64,000 nt of DNA. Source: UKL13-2 sp044346745. Its GTDB lineage: Bacteria > Pseudomonadota > Gammaproteobacteria > Burkholderiales > Usitatibacteraceae. Where the stretch lies: NCBI GenBank assembly GCA_044346745.1, contig JBIIYQ010000001.1, positions 62,001-126,000 of the forward strand. Direction: 5' to 3'. The translations under genes and the position numbers were made by a program. The notes beneath the pieces are model-generated. The model was not told the DNA's origin and did no database searches. It was given only the letters and a program-made list of their open reading frames with translations. Shown piece by piece: positions 59,084 through 64,000 of this stretch; within the stretch, counting starts at the first letter, position 1, and each line of letters starts with the position of its first letter.

Positions 59084-60361
59084 CTAAATTGCGGATCCGT
59101 GTGGGCTTACAATTTTCACAGTTTTGATCCGCCTATCCTCGGTTTGCAAGATTTCCACCGTTAAGTCCTGAACTTTAATCGAAGTTCCGGCCTCCGGAAT
59201 ATTCTGTAACTGCTCCAGCAAGATACCGTTCATTGTCTTGGGGCCGTCCAACGGGAAGGCATAACCCAGCTTTCGATTCAACACACGCAGGGGGCAAGAC
59301 CCCTCGACAATGATGCTGCCGTCTTCCTGGCGTCGGAACATGCCTGCGTTCATAGGTGATTGGCTCGTGAACTCACCGACGATTTCCTCCAAGATATCTT
59401 GTAACGTCACCAAGCCCTGTATTTCGCCGTACTCGTCAACCACCAGCGCCACACGCCGCTGCTGCTCCTGAAAATGCGTTAGCTGTTGCAACAGCGGCGT
59501 GCCTTCGGGAATGAAATAGGGGTCACGCATAATCTCGCGTAGTGTTTCCTTTGAGAGCGGGTCTCTCTCCGAAGCATTCAGCACCTTGCGAACGTGGACA
59601 ATGCCAATCACATTGGAAAGGTCGCCTTCATAAACAATCAGCCGCGTGTGATGCGATGTCGATAGAGCATTACGAATGACCTCAATCTTGTCGTCGATAT
59701 CCACACCTTCGATCAACGCTCTAGGCGTCATGGTGTCATCGACCGTCATGTTCTCAAGATCGAACAGATTCACCATGATGTTATGGTGTTTCTTGGGAAT
59801 GAAATGACCGCCTTCCAGAACGAGGGTTCGCATCTCCTCCATAGAAAGTGATGCTGCTCCTTCCACCACCGGCTTGATTCGGAATACACGCAAAATCGCA
59901 CGGACCAGCGCATTGATGAACCACATGATCGGCAGAGTAATTCTGACCATCGGCGAGAGGACATAACTCGCAATTAGTGCAAGGCGCTCAGAGAAGCGCG
60001 CGCCAAATACCTTTGGCAAGATTTCGGCAAATATCAAGATCGAAAGTGAGGCGGCGCCGGTCGCGATACCCAGTACGTATTCCCCGTCGCCAAACAACCG
60101 CCGACAAATCTCTGCTACTAAGATGGTGGTCGCCGCGTTCAGCACGGTATTGCCGGCCAAGATAAATGACAGCAACTCTTCGGTCTTGTCAAGTAGACTT
60201 TGAGCAAGTCGCGCACCGCGTGAGCCCTGTTTGACTAGGTGACGCAACCGATAGCGGTTGAGCGCCATCATGCAGGTTTCGGATAACGAGAAAAACCCTG
60301 AGCCTACCAAGAGACCTGCCAGCGCCAGAAACAGCCAACTCAGGGGGAGATCATCGGTCAT
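59084..60361 (-). CDS. corB: HlyC/CorC family transporter-like protein (CorB/YfjD type: DUF21, CBS pair, CorC_HlyC)
   Basis: A 425-residue membrane protein. The N-terminal DUF21/CNNM domain (about 1-185) has several membrane segments, including SWLFLALAGLLVGSGFFSL and the NRYRLRHLVKQGSRGARLAQ region. Two CBS motifs follow (DDTMTPRALIEGVDIDDK near 205 and a second ending VVDEYGEIQGLVTLQDILEE near 345), then a CorC_HlyC domain with EDGSIIVEGSCPLRVLN. The family is linked to magnesium and cobalt efflux. It is next to the ccsA-like gene and ffh, as in E. coli yfjD-ypjD-ffh, which supports the CorB name. The symbol is by orthology of context. Confidence 0.88.
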   Translation of the reverse strand: MTDDLPLSWLFLALAGLLVGSGFFSLSETCMMALNRYRLRHLVKQGSRGARLAQSLLDKTEELLSFILAGNTVLNAATTILVAEICRRLFGDGEYVLGIATGAASLSILIFAEILPKVFGARFSERLALIASYVLSPMVRITLPIMWFINALVRAILRVFRIKPVVEGAASLSMEEMRTLVLEGGHFIPKKHHNIMVNLFDLENMTVDDTMTPRALIEGVDIDDKIEVIRNALSTSHHTRLIVYEGDLSNVIGIVHVRKVLNASERDPLSKETLREIMRDPYFIPEGTPLLQQLTHFQEQQRRVALVVDEYGEIQGLVTLQDILEEIVGEFTSQSPMNAGMFRRQEDGSIIVEGSCPLRVLNRKLGYAFPLDGPKTMNGILLEQLQNIPEAGTSIKVQDLTVEILQTEDRRIKTVKIVSPHGSAI

Positions 60362-60397
60362 TTGCGTCGATGTCGCGACTTTGCTTCAGCCATTGCC

Positions 60398-61219
60398 TCA
60401 CACTCGCTTCAGAATCACTTCAAGCACGAACTTGCTGCCGACATAGGACAGCAGCAGCATGACAAATCCGATCAAGGTCCATCTGACTGCTAACCGGCCA
60501 CGCCAACCCGCGATGAATCTCCCTGACAGCAAACCGCCAAACACAAACCAAGACAGCACCGAGAAAACCGTCTTATGGTTCACCTGAAATGGCTTGCCAA
60601 ACAACACTTCAGAAAAGAAAACACCGGAAATCAGGGTGGCGGTCAACATCAGAAACGCGATCCACAACAATTGAAACATGAGTTTTTCGATGCGCAACAG
60701 GGGCGGCAGATCGCGCTGCTCACTGGCGATATTTCCGGCCAACAACTGTTTTTGCAAAAAGAGAATCAATAACGCGTGGAGCGCTGCGACCGTGTAGAGC
60801 GCGTAGGCAAGAATCGCCAAGATGATATGCGCCGCAAACGCCAGCTTTGCGCCGTCATACTCAATCCAGATGTAGGACGGCAGCCACATCACCATTGAAG
60901 CCGACCAAGCACCAACTGGCGCTAGGTAAAGGTTGGCAAGCCTTGTGAGGCGCGCATCATTGCCCACCATGATGTAGCTAAGCAATGTCAGCCAAACAAT
61001 CAGCGAAATGGCGTGGGAGAAGCCGATGTTGATACCCCCTTCGCCTTCACCAAACAGCGCCCATCCCAACGACACTGCATGCATCACCAGCGCCGCCGCC
61101 AGCACGATCACAGGCCAGGCGGCTGGTCGCACCGACCGCTGCGATTCACGCGTTGCCAGCCAAGCCCCGCACGACGCGGTGAGGTAGAGGATGGCAGTGA
61201 TAAAATTGGGGTCTGTCAT
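60398..61219 (-). CDS. ypjD: Cytochrome c assembly (CcsA/YpjD) family membrane protein
   Basis: A 273-residue protein with about eight hydrophobic segments. Features are FITAILYLTASCGAWLATRE at the start, the HAISLIVWLTLLSYIMVG block and the conserved HAVSLGW, HIILAILAYALYTVAALHAL and NHKTVFSVLSWFVFGGLL stretches with His residues typical of CcsA-type heme-handling proteins. YpjD (CorE) of E. coli is associated with CorB in metal efflux, although the fold resembles c-type cytochrome assembly proteins. The start MTDPNFITAIL is chosen as the family start; the open frame 31 codons upstream is not conserved. It is divergent from ffh. Confidence 0.87.
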   Translation of the reverse strand: MTDPNFITAILYLTASCGAWLATRESQRSVRPAAWPVIVLAAALVMHAVSLGWALFGEGEGGINIGFSHAISLIVWLTLLSYIMVGNDARLTRLANLYLAPVGAWSASMVMWLPSYIWIEYDGAKLAFAAHIILAILAYALYTVAALHALLILFLQKQLLAGNIASEQRDLPPLLRIEKLMFQLLWIAFLMLTATLISGVFFSEVLFGKPFQVNHKTVFSVLSWFVFGGLLSGRFIAGWRGRLAVRWTLIGFVMLLLSYVGSKFVLEVILKRV

Positions 61220-61394
61220 TGATGGCTCGAGTTCACTACCTTTTTTGGGGTTGAAGCGGGTTATAGGGCCTATACCTATAAGCAAGTCGCCGGATGTGGT
61301 TCGCCGCCGCAAGATATTGCTACCAGTTTACCTTCTCCAGTGCCCCACAGCTTCCCAAAAACATCGCTTCAGCCAATCACCAAAGTAATGCTCC

Positions 61395-62789
61395 ATGCTC
61401 GATAACCTTACCAATAGACTCAACGGCATCGTCAAACACCTGCGCGGACAGGCGCGTCTGACCGAAGACAACATCGCCGACGCACTGCGCGAAGTGCGGA
61501 TGGCGCTGCTAGAAGCAGACGTTGGTTTGCCGGTGGTAAAGGACTTCATCAGTAACGTCAAAGCCAAGGCATTGGGTGCTGATGTCTTGCAAAGCCTGAC
61601 CCCGGGGCAAGCGCTAGTCGGCATTGTCCATCAGGAACTGATCGGGTTGATGGGGGGCGATTCATTGTTCGAAGGTACCCAGCCGCGCTTGCCGGACTTA
61701 AACAGGTTGCCGGTCAATCTTTCGACCACCCCGCCCGCCATTATCCTCATGGCCGGCCTGCAGGGCGCCGGCAAGACCACCAGCGCAGGCAAACTCGCCA
61801 AGCTGCTAAAAGAACGGTTCAAGAAGAAGGTACTGGTCGTTTCAGCCGACGTCTACCGCCCGGCCGCCATTGAGCAGCTTAAAACCTTGGCATCACAAGT
61901 CGGCGTAGATTTCTTCGCGACTGACATCAGCCAGAAGCCGGTCGACATTGCGCTCGCCGCCAGGCAGTGGGCCAAAACGCATTTTCACGATGTGTTGATC
62001 ATCGATACGGCCGGCCGACTCGCCGTTGACGAAGTGATGATGGCCGAGATCCGGGCGATTCATGCGGCAGTCGAGCCTATCGAAACACTTTTCACGGTTG
62101 ACGCCATGCAAGGGCAGGACGCCGTGAATGTCGCGAAAGCCTTCAATGACGCGCTGCCATTGACCGGCGTGGTGCTGACTAAGCTCGATGGTGACTCCCG
62201 GGGTGGCGCGGCGCTATCAGTCCGGCATATCACGGGTAAACCAATCAAACTGGTCGGCGTTTCGGAAAAAATGGATGGATTGGAGGCCTTCTATCCGGAG
62301 CGCATGGCATCCCGCATCCTCGGCATGGGCGATGTGCTCTCGCTGGTAGAGGCCGCTCAACAATCGGTCGATACGGCGGAAGCACAAAAACTTGCGGAGA
62401 AATTCAAGAAGGGCAAAGACTTCGATTTCGACGACTTCAAAATGCAGCTCACCCAGATGCGCAAAATGGGTGGCATGGGTGCGTTGATGGATAAAATGCC
62501 CGCCCAGCTGAGTCAAGCCGCGCAGATGGCGCCCGACCTTCAAGAAAAGCAGTTACGTCGTACTGAGGGCATCATCAATTCCATGACACCACTTGAACGT
62601 CGTAAGCCCGAATTACTGAAAGCCACGCGCAAACGGCGCATTGCTGCCGGAGCGGGTGTGACGGTGCAGGAAGTGAATCGTATCCTGACACAGTTCGAAC
62701 AAATGCAAAAGATGATGAAGATGATGAAGGGCGGCGGTATGGCAAAGATGATGCGCGGCATGAAGGGCATGATGCCGGGGATGCGATAA
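61395..62789 (+). CDS. ffh: Signal recognition particle protein Ffh
   Basis: Ffh of 464 residues. The N domain begins MLDNLTNRLNGIVKHLRGQA and includes ALREVRMALLEADVGLPVV. The G domain has GLQGAGKTTSAGKLAKLL (P loop), DVYRPAAIEQL, DTAGRLAVDE and TKLDGDSRGGAALS. The Met-rich M domain ends with KMMKMMKGGGMAKMMRGMKG, typical of the signal-sequence groove. With 4.5S RNA it targets nascent inner-membrane proteins to FtsY and SecY. A SPINDLY-type gene follows 3 bases later. Confidence 0.98.
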   Translation: MLDNLTNRLNGIVKHLRGQARLTEDNIADALREVRMALLEADVGLPVVKDFISNVKAKALGADVLQSLTPGQALVGIVHQELIGLMGGDSLFEGTQPRLPDLNRLPVNLSTTPPAIILMAGLQGAGKTTSAGKLAKLLKERFKKKVLVVSADVYRPAAIEQLKTLASQVGVDFFATDISQKPVDIALAARQWAKTHFHDVLIIDTAGRLAVDEVMMAEIRAIHAAVEPIETLFTVDAMQGQDAVNVAKAFNDALPLTGVVLTKLDGDSRGGAALSVRHITGKPIKLVGVSEKMDGLEAFYPERMASRILGMGDVLSLVEAAQQSVDTAEAQKLAEKFKKGKDFDFDDFKMQLTQMRKMGGMGALMDKMPAQLSQAAQMAPDLQEKQLRRTEGIINSMTPLERRKPELLKATRKRRIAAGAGVTVQEVNRILTQFEQMQKMMKMMKGGGMAKMMRGMKGMMPGMR

Positions 62790-62792
62790 CCG

Positions 62793-64000
62793 ATGGACCT
62801 GTCTCTAGAAACTCAGAATCCTGACAAATTAAGACCAATGAAAAGCGAAATCGAACAGCTTGCAGAAGCCCAACGACTCAAGGACTCCGGAAACCTTGAC
62901 GCCGCTGAGGATATCTGTAGAAGACTTCTTTCGAATCAACCAAAAACCGCTAGCGCGCTTCACTTGCGCGGCGTCATCTTGCATCTTCGCGGATATCAGG
63001 CAGAAGCAATTCAGTCGCTGCAGGACGCTGTGCGGGTCGAGCCGAACAACGCGGGTTATCTCGTTACATTGGGGGGCAATCTTGCCATCGCCGGGCGCAT
63101 GGATGACGCAACTGAATGCTTTCGAAAAGCAGTCGCTGCGGATTCCGCCTCAGTGGAGGCCCACTACAACTTAGGGCTTACATTCAAGCATCGAAAGGAG
63201 TTCGCCAAGGCTGAGAGATGTTTTTCTGCCGCTCTGGAGCTCGCACCGTCACACGTAGACGCAGTCGCAAATCTTGGATTCGCCGTATTCAATCAGGGCA
63301 GATCGGGGGAAGCAAAGAAAATATTCGCTCGGGCACTCACGCTGGCACCCACACACCCTTTCTCTATAACCTGCCTAGCGAGAATCCTCGTCGACGAGGG
63401 CAAACGGGAGCAAGCCGAAGCATTGCTGGGCGCGTTTGACCCGAAGGGCTCCGAGGCTCACTTATATCAACTCGTGAGCGTTTACGAACATCTGGCAAAC
63501 AACGCGTTAACCATAAGCGCACTGCGCCATCTCGTGGAGAGATACCCGAATTCTGCAGGCGCGCACGCTGCACTAGCTACCGCTCTGATTGGCGACATGC
63601 AGATGGCAGAAGGCATCATTATCGGCCAGAAGGCGATTAGCCTCGACAGCAATTGCGCCGCTGCATGGTGCTCGCTCGCGATGGCGTATCAACACAACGG
63701 GCTACGTGACGAAGCTTATGACGCCTTCACCCGAACGATTAAAATTACACCGAACATTGGACCCAGGGTAATGCGCGACTTGATGCTACCTTGCATCATG
63801 GGAACGCGAGACGAGGTCCAAAAATCTCGAAAATTGTTCGAGCAGAATCTCGATACACTTATTTCGGAAAACTTAGTTTCGGAAAACCCGCTCGGTGAAA
63901 TAGGCTTTACTTACTTCTATCTGGCTTTTCATGGCGAGAATGATGTTCATCTCCAGAAGAAAATTGCACAGTTCTATGAAAAGACTGCGCCGTCATTAAA
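62793..64000 (+). CDS. TPR protein of the SPINDLY / GT41 type, N-terminal part (3' end beyond window)
   Basis: The frame runs to the right edge without a stop; about 402 residues are visible. It consists of tetratricopeptide repeats (IYSRRLLSNQP-type start then LHLRGVILHLRGYQAEAIQS, AHYNLGLTFKHRKEFAKAER, AAWCSLAMAYQHNGLRDEAY). It then enters FTYFYLAFHGENDVHLQKKI, a linker typical of the SPINDLY family before the GT41 catalytic domain. So it is probably a second O-linked glycosyltransferase, with the catalytic domain outside the window. The ATG chosen lies 3 bases after the ffh stop; another in-frame ATG is 15 codons later. Likely cotranscribed with ffh. Confidence 0.75.
   Translation, partial: MDLSLETQNPDKLRPMKSEIEQLAEAQRLKDSGNLDAAEDICRRLLSNQPKTASALHLRGVILHLRGYQAEAIQSLQDAVRVEPNNAGYLVTLGGNLAIAGRMDDATECFRKAVAADSASVEAHYNLGLTFKHRKEFAKAERCFSAALELAPSHVDAVANLGFAVFNQGRSGEAKKIFARALTLAPTHPFSITCLARILVDEGKREQAEALLGAFDPKGSEAHLYQLVSVYEHLANNALTISALRHLVERYPNSAGAHAALATALIGDMQMAEGIIIGQKAISLDSNCAAAWCSLAMAYQHNGLRDEAYDAFTRTIKITPNIGPRVMRDLMLPCIMGTRDEVQKSRKLFEQNLDTLISENLVSENPLGEIGFTYFYLAFHGENDVHLQKKIAQFYEKTAPSL

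Overview
The window comes from a betaproteobacterial chromosome of moderate GC content. Supporting signs are the FmdB / DUF502 / aspS gene order, the tRNA-Tyr-Gly-Thr-tuf-tRNA-Trp-secE-nusG order running into the rpl/rpo, str, S10, spc and alpha operons, a long zinc-free S14, a zinc-type L36, and an aspartyl-tRNA synthetase with non-discriminating signature residues. I cannot place it below class level.

Layout. Positions 1-6.5 kb (mostly minus strand) carry the 5' part of an isoaspartyl peptidase (iaaA), aspS, a DUF502 membrane protein, an FmdB zinc ribbon protein, a plus-strand quinone oxidoreductase, a roughly 580 bp imperfect palindromic repeat element, a small DUF6680-like protein and ssb. 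From 6.8 to 11 kb, uvrA and a glycerate kinase lie on the plus strand. From 11.1 to 47.4 kb almost everything is one minus-strand information-processing supercluster. In order of transcription it is tRNA-Tyr, tRNA-Gly, tRNA-Thr, tuf, tRNA-Trp, secE, nusG, rplK, rplA, rplJ, rplL, rpoB, rpoC, rpsL, rpsG, fusA, a second tuf, rpsJ, rplC, rplD, rplW, rplB, rpsS, rplV, rpsC, rplP, rpmC, rpsQ, two inserted oxidoreductase genes, then rplN, rplX, rplE, rpsN, rpsH, rplF, rplR, rpsE, rpmD, rplO, secY, infA, rpmJ, rpsM, rpsK, rpsD, rpoA, rplQ.

The regulatory layout of the supercluster can be read from the sequence. Well-spaced sigma70-type promoters lie before tRNA-Tyr, rpsL, rplC and rplN. A strong hairpin terminator follows rpsQ and another closes the cluster after rplQ. 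The rplA-rplJ, rplL-rpoB and tRNA-Thr-tuf spacers are densely packed with inverted repeats. The cluster is therefore broken into separately started units, including an unusual break between rpsQ and rplN.

From 47.5 to 64 kb the region is accessory and envelope-related. It holds a sulfotransferase, type II secretion genes gspF, gspE and (separately) gspG, a methyltransferase wedged between gspE and a truncated second copy of the gspE 5' end, and a decayed glycosyltransferase fragment. It also holds a strongly expressed-looking secreted protein without Cys or His, with a long leader and a strong terminator (an S-layer or surface-protein candidate), and a secreted histidine-phosphatase-like protein without its catalytic residues. 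Further on are a TPR-GT41 (SPINDLY/O-GlcNAc transferase type) protein, an intact GT2-like glycosyltransferase, the conserved corB-like / ccsA-like / ffh block, and the start of a second TPR protein of the SPINDLY type. My main hypothesis is that this part encodes, at least in part, secretion and glycan decoration of an abundant surface protein; that is inference from gene content, not proof.
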